Positions 20,397-28,371 of a stretch of DNA of 39,418 nucleotides are shown here, piece after piece. Numbering within the stretch: the first letter of the stretch is position 1; every line of letters begins with the position of its first letter. The stretch is taken from positions 1 to 39,418 of the forward strand of contig JAUWOE010000007.1 in the NCBI GenBank assembly GCA_030612265.1, written 5' to 3'. The DNA is from Promethearchaeum sp. Lineage in GTDB: Archaea > Asgardarchaeota > Lokiarchaeia > Sigyniarchaeales > Promethearchaeaceae. The notes beneath the pieces were generated by a model. The model made no database searches, was not told the origin of the DNA, and saw only the letters and a program-made list of their open reading frames with translations. Made by a program: the position numbers and the translations under genes.

Positions 20397-21143
20397 TTAT
20401 TTGGCTTTTCCTTGATCTGCTACTGCTTTTTGAGCTTTTTCGATGGCTTCAGTATCTCCAAGGTAGTAGTGTTTTATTGGTTTAAATTCTTCATCCAGCT
20501 CATAGACTAATGGAAAACCTGTTGGGATATTAAGATGAGGTATTTTTTCATCAGAAATATTATCTAAATATTTAACTATTGCACGCAAACTATTGCCGTG
20601 AGCAGCGATCAATATCCTTTTACCAGCTTTTATTGCTGGTATAATTTCATTATTCCAGTAAGGCATAACACGCGCTATTGTATCCTTCAAACACTCGGTT
20701 GCTGGAATATCTTCTGGTTTCAAGTCTTTGTATTTAGGATCAATTCCTGGATAACGTTCATCCGATTTTTCTAAAGGAGGTGGAGGGATATCGAAACTTC
20801 TTCGCCAAATAAATACCTGATCCTCTCCTTTTTCTTCCGCAGTTTTAGATTTATATAATCCTTGAAGAGCTCCGTAATGTCTCTCATTTAATCTCCACGA
20901 TCTAACTACAGGAATCCACATTAAATCCATTTCTTCCAAGACAATCCATAAAGTATGGATAGCTCTTTTTAAAACTGAAGTATATGCAATATCGAAACTA
21001 TAGCCCAAATCTTTCAGAATTTTACCACTATTATGTGATTCTTCAATCCCACGTTCAGATAATTCTACATCCGTCCAACCTGTAAATCGGTTTTCTTTAT
21101 TCCACACACTTTCTCCATGACGTAAAAATACAATTTTGTACAT
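20397..21143 (-). CDS. gpmA: 2,3-bisphosphoglycerate-dependent phosphoglycerate mutase
   Basis: 248 residues from ATG 21143, the usual length; the frame reaches back to 21179, but those 12 extra residues precede the conserved start [15 protein letters not shown]. The phosphohistidine is His9 in LRHGES, and [26 protein letters not shown] (general acid Glu87) and [10 protein letters not shown] complete the active site. It interconverts 3- and 2-phosphoglycerate in glycolysis/gluconeogenesis. Most archaea use the cofactor-independent enzyme, so this is a bacterial-type gene, probably acquired by transfer. The window also has a class II fructose-bisphosphate aldolase. Confidence 0.96.
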   Translation of the reverse strand: MYKIVFLRHGESVWNKENRFTGWTDVELSERGIEESHNSGKILKDLGYSFDIAYTSVLKRAIHTLWIVLEEMDLMWIPVVRSWRLNERHYGALQGLYKSKTAEEKGEDQVFIWRRSFDIPPPPLEKSDERYPGIDPKYKDLKPEDIPATECLKDTIARVMPYWNNEIIPAIKAGKRILIAAHGNSLRAIVKYLDNISDEKIPHLNIPTGFPLVYELDEEFKPIKHYYLGDTEAIEKAQKAVADQGKAK

Positions 21144-21211
21144 TAATAATTTCTCCAATCTAATTATTTTCTGAAACAAGTTAAATTGGAAGAAATAAAA
21201 TAAAAAAAAAA

Positions 21212-21793
21212 CTATTTTAAGCTAATCACACTTGTATGTGAAAATTTCTGGGAAAATCTAACTTGGTTTTTTTCCATAGCAGATTCACTTTTATCTCGTG
21301 AAATTAATCCGATTATAACATCTAAAGGTAAGAATAACTTTCCGATTGTATGTAATGCTGCTTGCTTGGTGGTTATTTTTCCAAAGGTATTTTCGTCAAC
21401 TGTTTGTATTTTTAAAATCATTTTTCCAAGGGTTTGACCATTGTTGAAGGCTTCAAGTAGGAAGAGATATAGAAATGAAACAGCAATAACAGGCCAACTG
21501 TTATTCCACATACTTGATACTAAATCAAATTTCCATGACATGCCAAAAATTAATCCAAATAAACTTCCTATGACTGAAAACAAGACACCATCAATAATGT
21601 AGGCAACTAATCGATCACCATCATCAGCATATTTTGTAGATTTGGAAAAATTGCTTTTTACTTCATTATTGTCTTGACTAATGTTAGTTTCTACTTGTTG
21701 ATTTGAAAATAATTCCAAACCGCAAGACTCACAAAATTCAGAGTTTGAGTTTATTTTATTTCCGCATTGAGGGCAATATTTCTGAATACTCAT
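21212..21793 (-). CDS. RDD-family membrane protein with N-terminal zinc ribbon
   Basis: 193 residues from ATG 21793; the frame extends to 21847 with a non-conserved hydrophobic stretch. An N-terminal zinc ribbon ([19 protein letters not shown]; Cys7, 10, 21, 24) is followed by a linker and an RDD domain ([20 protein letters not shown], later [20 protein letters not shown]) with three membrane helices. The gene is on the same strand as gpmA, upstream of it. RDD proteins are poorly understood; transport or ion-related roles have been proposed. The zinc-ribbon plus RDD layout is widespread in archaea. Confidence 0.85.
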   Translation of the reverse strand: MSIQKYCPQCGNKINSNSEFCESCGLELFSNQQVETNISQDNNEVKSNFSKSTKYADDGDRLVAYIIDGVLFSVIGSLFGLIFGMSWKFDLVSSMWNNSWPVIAVSFLYLFLLEAFNNGQTLGKMILKIQTVDENTFGKITTKQAALHTIGKLFLPLDVIIGLISRDKSESAMEKNQVRFSQKFSHTSVISLK

Positions 21794-21887
21794 AATTATA
21801 TAATATATATCAGAAATAAGAATAATGTTAAGTCCAATTATTATCAAAAAATTTTTCTCAATATACTGCTAATTTTCTTTTTTTTGT

Positions 21888-23145
21888 TTAATTGTTTTCT
21901 TTGGATACAATTCCAAATAGGAGAATTATAGGAATAGTTCCTAAGACATATATCCCTGCCGTAACTAGAAAATTAAGTCGAAAATTATTAGTTGGACCTA
22001 TAAGATAGCCCCCAAAAACAGCAGACATATTCCAAAACGAACCCCATGCCAAAGCTTCTAATGAGTTCCATTTTCCTCTTTTTTTTTAGGAACGAAATCC
22101 ATTAAAATTGAACGACTTAAAGGCTGTGAAGCATTCATTAAAGACCCATGTATTATGAAAACAATAATTAAAACCCATATTGGGGGATATGTAGCAATTA
22201 AAAATAGACAAATAGTGGCAATACTTTGTACAATAAAGATCATCTGGGGGCGCCCCTTTGATTTAGAAAAGTGTTGGGCTATTAATCCGGAGAATCCTGT
22301 AGCAATAGAAGTGAATCCAGAAATTGCTTGAACCATAATAGGTGACATTAAATAGATTTCCATGAAGAAAATATGAAAAATTTAACAGTCATTCCTGCGC
22401 CCAATCCAATTATTATGTTACACCCAACAAGAATAAACGGAATATATCTAACTGGAATGAATTTTAATTTAGTTTTTAATTTTGTTTTTAATTCTGTTTT
22501 TAATTCTGTTTTTGAATTAGAATCTAAATCTTTATTTAACGAAGAATTGGAGGATTCATTAACTAGTGTCAATTCGCCATTTAAATTATTATCAATGGTA
22601 ATTGAATCGCTACCCGTTCCAAGTGATTTTTGATCGCTAAAGAAAAACATCATTATCAAAGAAATAAATGAAAAAATAAGCCCAAACCCCATTACAAGTT
22701 TTAAAACATTTAATTCCCATACGTCACCCAAAAATAAGAATAGAAAAATATTTAGAAAAAGACCCAAAGCCATTCCAATTTGACTTTTTAACTGTCGCCA
22801 TGAACAAATATAGGATTTTGTTCCCGATTGAGCTGAATCAGCAAAAGTTGCTTCTAATGAAGGCCGAGTAATTCCTTAGTATAAACCCCAAATTATCAAA
22901 GCGATGAAAATCATAGTAATTGAATTTGCAAAAAAGAGAAATCCAATACCAATAAGACCAAAAATTGCTGCTATTCGTAACATCCAATCTCTTCGTATTT
23001 TATCAGCAAAAAAACCAGAAGGGAAAACTACAATTGTCATAATAATTCCAGTTGCACCAGAAGCCAATCCTAACATTTCAATGGATGAATTTGATAGCAA
23101 AATGCTTATGTGCTTCACTTTCATCGAACTTTTTTTGATCTTCAC
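21888..23145 (-). pseudogene. Broken MFS transporter gene (in-frame stop, two frameshifts, 5' truncated)
   Basis: Three pieces read as one MFS transporter. Piece 1 (23145-22876) starts about at TM2 (EMLGLASGATGIIMTIVVF, then GFFADKIRRD) and ends at an in-frame TAA (22876-22878) between WGLY and GITRPSLEATFADS; a CAA-to-TAA change would explain it. Piece 2 continues in the same frame to ~22373. There a run of five T's needs one more base to join GMTVKFF to HIFFMEIYLMSPIMVQ. Piece 3 runs to ~22080, where a run of nine A's on the minus strand must change length by one. The frame then continues RGKWNSLEALAWGSFWNMSA, and ends with IVSKENN at the TAA 21888-21890. TM1 is missing. The two homopolymer shifts could be sequencing errors; the stop and the missing N-terminus point to real decay. 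Confidence 0.8.
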
Positions 23146-23149
23146 TCAT
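23078..23149 (-). pseudogene. Possible 5' remnant of another gene fused to the MFS fragment
   Basis: In a different frame from the MFS piece, ATG 23149 gives MSEDQKKFDESEAHKHFAIK and a TGA at 23078. The beginning looks like a soluble protein start (a hypothetical family with starts like FDEAEAHRFFA is known to me from memory), not an MFS N-terminus. It overlaps the place where TM1 of the transporter is missing, as expected if a deletion joined two genes. Confidence 0.3.
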
Positions 23150-23225
23150 TTTATTCAACATTTTTTGCAGTTTTTCTCTAAAATATATTAAAACTAATCA
23201 AAATTATTCTCTAATTTAAAAGAAA

Positions 23226-23352
23226 GGCAATCTAGGGGACAGCGCACCAAACTGATGCGTAAAAAGAGGACCTCCATAAAGAAGGTTAAATCAAGCTATC
23301 TCTGATGAGATAGCATCCAAAAAGACAAAATAATTAATCCCCGTAAATTGCC
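23226..23352 (-). ncRNA. Candidate structured RNA, multi-branched with closing stem
   Basis: 127 bases with nested pairing. The closing stem is GGCAAT (23226-31) with ATTGCC (23347-52), continued by GGGG (23235-38) with CCCC (23339-42). Inside are GCGCA/TGCGT (23242-46, 23256-60), GACCT/AGGTT (23269-73, 23283-87) and GCTATCTC/GAGATAGC (23295-302, 23307-14) with a 4-base loop. The G/C islands stand out in AT-rich DNA, and I find no sensible protein frame. The minus strand has a TATA box (23377-84) about 27 bases before the 23352 end and a T-rich run (TTTCTTTT) after the 23226 end, so I place it on the minus strand. It lacks the hallmarks of tRNA, 5S rRNA, SRP RNA or RNase P that I could check. 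Confidence 0.5.
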
Positions 23353-23376
23353 TTATTCTCATTTAATCCGTTTTTC

Positions 23377-23384
23377 TATAAAAA
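23377..23384 (-). promoter_or_regulatory. TATA box for the candidate structured RNA
   Basis: TTTTTATA on the minus strand, centred about 27 bases upstream of the first base of the closing stem of the candidate RNA (23352). This is the usual archaeal TATA-to-start distance. Confidence 0.45.
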
Positions 23385-23461
23385 TTTATGCTCTATTTAA
23401 AATAACTTAAAATTAAATGGGTTTATAAATATATTTAATATATTCTTTCTGTCGATGAAAA

Positions 23462-24028
23462 ATGCAAATTAAATCGAAATACATTCAAAATTGGGGCAAA
23501 ATAGATTCATCAAAGGTTCATGATGATTCAAAAATCCCTCTGATTCATATTATTGGTTATGTTGGTGCAGGTAAATCGACATTTATTAGAAAATATCTAA
23601 GTAAATTTCCATCTTTTGACATTAAGGATATTTATCAGAAGAATTTTTTCAATCCTAAAGATTTGAAAAATGATCCTGAAAAATATTTACAATTTCAATC
23701 AGCATTAGATTTTTCTTTTTCCCAATTTTATAAAAATCTTGAAATTTATAAAATTCCAGTTGGGATAGTGGAATCATCAGGGATTAATCGAGCACTAAAT
23801 AACATCCTAAGAAGGTTTTATGTTTATAGAATATGGATAATTCCATTTGATTTGAATGATAAAATTAAACAATCAAAAATCAATAAAGAAAGACCTTATT
23901 CCGAAAATTTAAATAACCATCTTATGAAAAAGTTTGAAAAAAATGAAGTCCCATTTAATAATCAATACAATTTCATCGAGGGAAGTTTTATGAAGGATTT
24001 GCCTACGATTTTTGAAGAATATTTTTAA
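23462..24028 (+). CDS. P-loop NTPase, nucleotide-kinase-like
   Basis: 188 residues. Walker A IIGYVGAGKSTFIRKYL contains GYVGAGKST (~32-40). VGIVESSGI (~95-103) sits where a Walker B strand is expected, with Glu in place of the usual Asp. The C-terminal part (NKERPYSENLNNHLMKKF) could form a lid. The size and layout resemble small nucleotide or metabolite kinases and CobW/HypB-type P-loop proteins, but no family is clear. The ATG at 23462 is the first in frame. It is isolated between the candidate RNA and a surface-protein gene. Confidence 0.75.
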   Translation: MQIKSKYIQNWGKIDSSKVHDDSKIPLIHIIGYVGAGKSTFIRKYLSKFPSFDIKDIYQKNFFNPKDLKNDPEKYLQFQSALDFSFSQFYKNLEIYKIPVGIVESSGINRALNNILRRFYVYRIWIIPFDLNDKIKQSKINKERPYSENLNNHLMKKFEKNEVPFNNQYNFIEGSFMKDLPTIFEEYF

Positions 24029-24110
24029 GACATAATTATATTTGATTCTTTTTTCATTCTATTCTATTATGAAATATAAGAAATTACTTGGGGATAAGTG
24101 TGTCTGAGTC

Positions 24111-24118
24111 TTTATATA
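24111..24118 (+). promoter_or_regulatory. TATA box of the small surface-protein gene
   Basis: TTTATATA lies about 50 bases before the ATG at 24164. It predicts transcription starting near 24140 and a leader of about 20 bases. Confidence 0.5.
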
Positions 24119-24163
24119 TCGACGAATCGATTATTTATTTAACACAGTGAAATGTGAACAATT

Positions 24164-24832
24164 ATGAAAAACACTAATAAAGTTGTTTTATTGAGCATAA
24201 TGGGAATTTTGCTCTTTGGATCATATATGACCTTAGCCACGGCACAAGAACCACCAGTTGAAACACCAGTTAACACTAACCAATATCAAGGTTCAATTGC
24301 TGGAAATGAAACCAATCAATTTACTTTTCGACATAGATTCCAATTTCAGTTAAGAACCAATGCAACTGTGGAACTCGACATGGATGTTGAAGTTGATCAG
24401 GTTGGAGATCGAGAATTTCAATTAGAAGTAAATACTCAAGAGCATGCGGAATTAACAATAAGAATTAATGGATCTGATGAAAGTATGGGTCTGGAAGAAG
24501 GAAACCAATTACAAGCACGAAATCAAAACAGATACCGATATCAAGAACAATTCAGATTAAATATATCATGTGATCAACCTGTTGAAGCTAAATTATCAAT
24601 TAATACTACTGATTCAGGAGCTAAATGGGCTTATTATGATGAAGACAAAGAAGATTGGGTAACAGTTGAATCGTCTTACCAAGATGGGGTTTTAACAGCA
24701 GAAACAAATCATTTCTCAGTTTGGACAGTCCTTACTCTTGATGAAAGTTCAATTCCAGCATATACATTAATCGGATTTGTGACAATTGGTAGTATAATGG
24801 GATTATTGATAATAACCAAAAAGAAAAAATAA
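24164..24832 (+). CDS. Small surface protein: signal peptide, beta ectodomain, C-terminal TM
   Basis: 222 residues. A signal peptide (~1-27, LLSIMGILLFGSYMTLATA) precedes a ~165-residue ectodomain, then a TM helix (YTLIGFVTIGSIMGLLII, ~199-216) and a KKKK stop-transfer. The ectodomain is beta-rich with sequons. Its start, FRHRFQFQLRTNATVELDMD, aligns with the ectodomain of the next gene (YAFENNIQVNFSTTVNTTVDI), and its end (SGAKWAYYDEDKEDWVTVES) with SLGWAIFNNETQAWEILSEK there. So the two are paralogous ectodomains, this one without any cytosolic output domain. It may be a partner, decoy or co-receptor of the regulator 69 bases downstream. The function is unknown. Confidence 0.8.
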   Translation: MKNTNKVVLLSIMGILLFGSYMTLATAQEPPVETPVNTNQYQGSIAGNETNQFTFRHRFQFQLRTNATVELDMDVEVDQVGDREFQLEVNTQEHAELTIRINGSDESMGLEEGNQLQARNQNRYRYQEQFRLNISCDQPVEAKLSINTTDSGAKWAYYDEDKEDWVTVESSYQDGVLTAETNHFSVWTVLTLDESSIPAYTLIGFVTIGSIMGLLIITKKKK

Positions 24833-24901
24833 ATTCGAAAATATAAAATAATTAATCCTATCCTCTTTTTTTTTATACAATTTTTTAAAACGGGAATAGA
24901 A

Positions 24902-26200
24902 ATGGTTAAAAATTCAAAATATTCAATATCAATAATTATAATTTCTTTATTTTTGCTCTTTTACAGTTTTAATTCTGAATTAACTTATGTTCTTGCCCAA
25001 GGATCTGGTTCTCAACTTCACACAGGGTCTCAATCACCTGAAGATGGAATTATGCAATATGCCTTTGAAAACAATATTCAGGTGAATTTTAGTACAACAG
25101 TAAATACAACGGTTGACATTGAGATTGAAGAAGGCTTAGCTAATAGATTTTTAGGGATTAATATCAATGCTTCAACTCCTATTAAAATCTCCTTTAAAGC
25201 ACGAAGAAATTTTGAGGTGAGTCCTGGAAAAAAAATGAATTGGCATGGAAAGCCAGATAATAATCAGAATGTAAACAATATTCAAGTTTCTCAAGATATC
25301 AAAGAGAATACTATTGAAGAATATAATATTGATTATAATTATGATACTTTTTATCAAATCGATATTGAGGGGGAGATTAATTCAATTGAGATATACACTT
25401 CCATTGATCCAACATTAGGTATTTCAAAATCCGATACATCCTCATTAGGTTGGGCTATTTTTAATAATGAAACACAAGCTTGGGAGATTTTATCAGAAAA
25501 AACAGAGCAAGATTTGATATCAACTAACTTAGACCAAAATGAAATAGAAAATAACCAATTAATTCTAACAGTTATAAATTTCACACCAATTTCTCCTGGT
25601 TCATTTTTTTCTTCAACTTTGGGAATTATCTTAATCGTTGTAGTATTGATTACGGCAATTTTCGGTTTAATCATGTCAAATACAGAATATCGTGATTTTC
25701 TACTTAATAGAGTTATGTATATTAACACTGGACCCCATAGATTAACAATTGAACAAGTTTTAGAAAATGAAAACAGAGATAAAATAATTACACTTATTTT
25801 AAAGCAACCTGGGATCCATTTCAATGAAATTTTAAGGGAATTAGACATTTCTGCAGGAACCCTTGTTTGGCACTTAGATATATTGGACACTTTCAGAGTC
25901 ATTCAAAAGCAGAGAATTGGGCAATACTTAGTATATTATCCGTATATATTAAAAAATCCAATATCTACATTGGATTTAAAACTTAAAAAAAGTCGTACAA
26001 CCTTAGAAATTCTACAATTGATTAATGATCACCCCGGAATGTATCAAAATCAGATTGCACATCGAATGGATCTCAATCATAAAACAGTTAAATACCACAT
26101 AGATAAATTAATTGATAGTGAATTAATTCTAACAAAGAAAAAAGGTCGGCGAAATTTCTTCTTTCCAAGCCAAAATTCAGAAAAATTTTCCTCCAAATAA
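24902..26200 (+). CDS. Membrane-anchored one-component regulator: ectodomain, TM, two winged helices
   Basis: 432 residues. Signal-anchor ~8-32, ectodomain ~34-237 related to the preceding gene, TM helix 239-258 (TLGIILIVVVLITAIFGLIM), then cytosol. First winged helix ~288-350: NRDKIITLILKQPGIHFNEI, then LDISAGTLVWHLDILD. Second winged helix ~362-425: LEILQLINDHPGMYQNQIAH, then LNHKTVKYHIDKLIDSELIL. Both match the ArsR/MarR-like tandem winged helices of archaeal membrane regulators. It probably binds DNA while anchored and responds to an extracellular or envelope signal. Target genes are unknown; the two-gene unit itself is an obvious candidate. Confidence 0.85.
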   Translation: MVKNSKYSISIIIISLFLLFYSFNSELTYVLAQGSGSQLHTGSQSPEDGIMQYAFENNIQVNFSTTVNTTVDIEIEEGLANRFLGININASTPIKISFKARRNFEVSPGKKMNWHGKPDNNQNVNNIQVSQDIKENTIEEYNIDYNYDTFYQIDIEGEINSIEIYTSIDPTLGISKSDTSSLGWAIFNNETQAWEILSEKTEQDLISTNLDQNEIENNQLILTVINFTPISPGSFFSSTLGIILIVVVLITAIFGLIMSNTEYRDFLLNRVMYINTGPHRLTIEQVLENENRDKIITLILKQPGIHFNEILRELDISAGTLVWHLDILDTFRVIQKQRIGQYLVYYPYILKNPISTLDLKLKKSRTTLEILQLINDHPGMYQNQIAHRMDLNHKTVKYHIDKLIDSELILTKKKGRRNFFFPSQNSEKFSSK

Positions 26201-26313
26201 CAAAACTTTAATAATTGAACATTTTCTAATCAATCCAATTAGTCTCTCCTTTGAATTACTATTTTATAACTTTTCTTTTCACTTATCTCAGTTTTTCTCT
26301 TATAGACCAAAGG

Positions 26314-26320
26314 TATAAAA
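26314..26320 (+). promoter_or_regulatory. TATA box upstream of the decayed ABC locus
   Basis: TATAAAA about 95 bases before the ATG at 26411, followed by AGAGG shortly before that ATG. The promoter and ribosome-binding site of the dead gene thus still look intact. Confidence 0.4.
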
Positions 26321-26410
26321 TGGTTTAAAAACATAAAAAAACTTTTAATACTTACTAATATCTATGAAGAAAATTGTAGAACATAAGAAAAAATAGAGGA
26401 TTTTAACCAA

Positions 26411-26904
26411 ATGGGAATCATTCCTTCAATATTATATAGCACAAGGCAATTTTTGCGAAATTCAAAACGATCATTGCAATAATGGCAGGAATTGTCATTT
26501 CGATTACATTAGTAAGTGGTATTTTTATTGCTGGAGAAAATCTAGCCGAATTTAGTATCCAGAAAGGTTTAAACGATGTTAAATTTGATTATATCTTAAC
26601 ATTTTCCGAATCAAACAATTCCAATCGTGAAGATGTATTGAATGCTTTTAATACGGTAAAGAATGAATATGATGACCTCGATATTTTGAAAAGTATTTAT
26701 ACAACATCTACAAGGGCTTTTCTTAATATAACTGGCAAAACTGCTCAAACAAACTGGATTCCTGAAACTATCCGTTCTCAAAGGGGATTCGCAATTACGA
26801 CAAACGAATCTTCTCCTAATCCAGATAATTTTCTACAACAAGTAGCAATTAGTGCAATCGATGATATACTAATCAATGATAGTGTATATGATGACATAAT
26901 ATCA
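26411..26904 (+). pseudogene. FtsX/MacB-type ABC permease, frameshifted and truncated
   Basis: ATG 26411 gives MGIIPSILYSTRQFLRNSKR then SLQ and a TAA at 26480. A one-base deletion just before the stop restores SLAIMAGIVISITLVSGIFIAG, the first TM helix of an FtsX-type permease. The frame continues as an extracellular domain (FSIQKGLNDVKFDYILTF, then YDDLDILKSIYTTSTRAFLN). It breaks off near 26900 after VYDDIISFDKNSK and runs into the ATPase remnant; the remaining TM helices are missing. Such permeases normally work with a LolD-like ATPase, a fragment of which follows directly. Confidence 0.75.
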
Positions 26905-27481
26905 TTTGATAAAAATTCGAAAAAAACGTATAGGCATAGTTTTTCAATTCATGAATTTAATTCCCTCTTTAACAGCCGAAGAAAATGTCAGTCTTCCTTT
27001 ATTACTATCTGGATATTCTATGAAAGAACAAAAGGAAATTTCACAGAAAATGCTTGAGAGAACAAAAGTCTCTGACCGAAGTAAACATAAACCAGGAGAA
27101 TTAAGTGGAGGAGAACAACAAAGAATTGCAATATCAGCAGCTATTGTGAACAATCCAGATATAATTATTGCTGATGAACCTACTGGTGAACTAGATTCAG
27201 TTACACGCGAGGAAATCCTTGATCTTTTTAGGGATTTAATAGAAAAATATCCTAATAAATGTTTGATCATAGTGAGTCATGATAGAGCAGTAGAACGAAT
27301 CGCAGATCGAATTCTGACAATAAAGGATGGTGTAATTACTAGAGAACGCCTTCCTGGAGAAAATTTAAACGAAGTAGAAGGATCTGATGTTTTAAAACAG
27401 AAATTATATAAATATCAAGATGAAATCGCGGAATTGAAGGAAAAATTAAACTCTATTAATAAATTAATATCGAAAACTTGA
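26905..27481 (+). pseudogene. LolD/MacB-type ABC ATPase lacking its Walker A half
   Basis: The frame from 26906 begins in the middle of the fold: RKKRIGIVFQFMNLIPSLTA is the Q-loop region. Signature PGELSGGEQQRIAIS, Walker B IIIADEPTGELDS and the H-loop IIVSHD are intact, followed by a short coiled coil at the end. About 70-80 residues including Walker A are absent, so it cannot be a working ATPase. The preceding DNA codes for the permease in another frame, so an internal deletion appears to have joined the front of a permease gene to the back of an ATPase gene. Confidence 0.8.
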
Positions 27482-27522
27482 AAAAAAGGAAAATTATATA
27501 CATTTTCCTAAGAGTTTTACCT

Positions 27523-27858
27523 TCAAAAATTATACGATTTCTTTGATTTCTTTGATTTCTTTGATTTTTTGAAATTTGTTATTTCTTGAATAAGATTTTT
27601 CTTATCATAGTGATTCAATAAATTAAAGTATTGTTGGCGATATTCTGGAGTTATTTTATCTTTATTTCGACGATAAGCAATTAAAACCAATCTATCACGA
27701 TCTAAAGTTCCTAAATCCATTTTATATACTTTTTTACCAAGATACTCTTTTTTTTTGTTATGACGAGACTGAAAATTTTCCAAATCATCAACAAAATCAA
27801 ATAAATCGCGTTCTAGTAAAAAATCCTCATAAATCTGGTTTTCTGAGATAACATTCAC
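27523..27858 (-). CDS. Small charged hypothetical protein with KKS repeat tail
   Basis: 111 residues, soluble, highly charged (FQSRHNKKKEYLGKKVYKMD, then YRRNKDKITPEYRQQYFNLL), ending in KSKKSKKSKKS encoded by three copies of a 9-base repeat. I do not recognise it. The GTG start at 27858 lies ~24 bases downstream of the centre of a palindromic TATA box, which predicts a leaderless message starting at or near the GTG. That support for the start is the main reason to believe the gene. Confidence 0.55.
   Translation of the reverse strand: MNVISENQIYEDFLLERDLFDFVDDLENFQSRHNKKKEYLGKKVYKMDLGTLDRDRLVLIAYRRNKDKITPEYRQQYFNLLNHYDKKNLIQEITNFKKSKKSKKSKKSYNF
27536..27565. repeat. 9-bp tandem repeat (GATTTCTTT)3
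   Basis: Three tandem copies of GATTTCTTT on the plus strand encode the KKS repeats at the end of the small charged protein. The array is prone to slippage. Confidence 0.7.
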
Positions 27859-27875
27859 CTAGAATCTGTTTAATA

Positions 27876-27887
27876 CTTATATATAAG
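27876..27887. promoter_or_regulatory. Palindromic TATA box, apparently bidirectional
   Basis: CTTATATATAAG is a perfect 12-bp palindrome between two divergent genes. The minus-strand GTG is ~24 bases from its centre and the plus-strand GTG (27916) ~34 bases, so one symmetrical TBP site could serve both. Confidence 0.5.
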
Positions 27888-27915
27888 AACATCGATAATT
27901 ATTACAAATCCAAAG

Positions 27916-28309
27916 GTGTTTATCGATTTATTCTGGTTCATATATTTTAATATTATTTATCCCAAATTTAAAGCGAATCCAAGTAGGAAAATTAGGTTTT
28001 CTTAAATTCAAACAAGGATATTATTGTTATGTCGGATCTGCGTTAAAAGGAAAGCTTATAACTCGAGTAATAAGACATATATCACCATCATCTTTAAAAA
28101 AAATACATTGGCATATCGATTATTTACTTACTATCAATGATATAATAATTTCCAAATTGATTTTAATTCCCTCCTCATTCCGTGAAGAATGTATATTTGC
28201 TCAAACCATTAAAAAATTAAGTAAAGAAGAAGTTCTTGGATTTGGTTCCTCTGATTGTAATTGTAACTCGCATTTGTTCTATTTTGGAAGGAATGAACCT
28301 TTCAATTAA
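27916..28309 (+). CDS. Standalone DUF123 GIY-YIG-like nuclease domain, start out of frame
   Basis: The frame ending at TAA 28307-28309 encodes a full DUF123 domain: GSYILILFIPNLKRIQVG, then KQGYYCYVGSALKGK (the GIY and YIG elements), LITRVIRH, KKIHWHIDYLL, REECIFAQ and GFGSSDCNCNSHLFYF. DUF123 often forms the tail of archaeal endonuclease III; here it stands alone. The frame has no ATG, GTG or TTG between its upstream TAA (27896-27898) and GSYIL. A GTG at 27916 (VFIDLF) is in another frame and would join it if one base near 27934 were removed. So the gene is either frameshifted, a sequencing error, or uses ATT. The domain is sure; gene activity is not. Confidence 0.7.
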
Positions 28310-28371
28310 GTATTTACACTACCAAGAACAATTTAATGTACCTATGAATTTTCAAAAAAGGTTAGATAAAA

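Noticed and set aside
22373-22633. 86-residue plus-strand ORF over the MFS pseudogene
   Set aside because: The opposite strand encodes recognisable MFS sequence; this ORF is a repetitive shadow.
22904-23191. 95-residue plus-strand ORF over the MFS 5' part
   Set aside because: It is antisense to a clear transporter segment and has no start signals.
23226-23352. tRNA or 5S rRNA identity for the structured RNA
   Set aside because: There is no GTTCRA T-loop, anticodon arm or CCA-type acceptor layout, and no 5S loop-A/B consensus such as CCCATCCCGAAC.
25354-25902. 182-residue minus-strand ORF inside the membrane regulator
   Set aside because: It lies wholly antisense to a frame with TM and winged-helix motifs; no family pattern is seen.
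26944-27270. 108-residue minus-strand ORF over the ATPase remnant
   Set aside because: It is antisense to the ABC signature and Walker B region.
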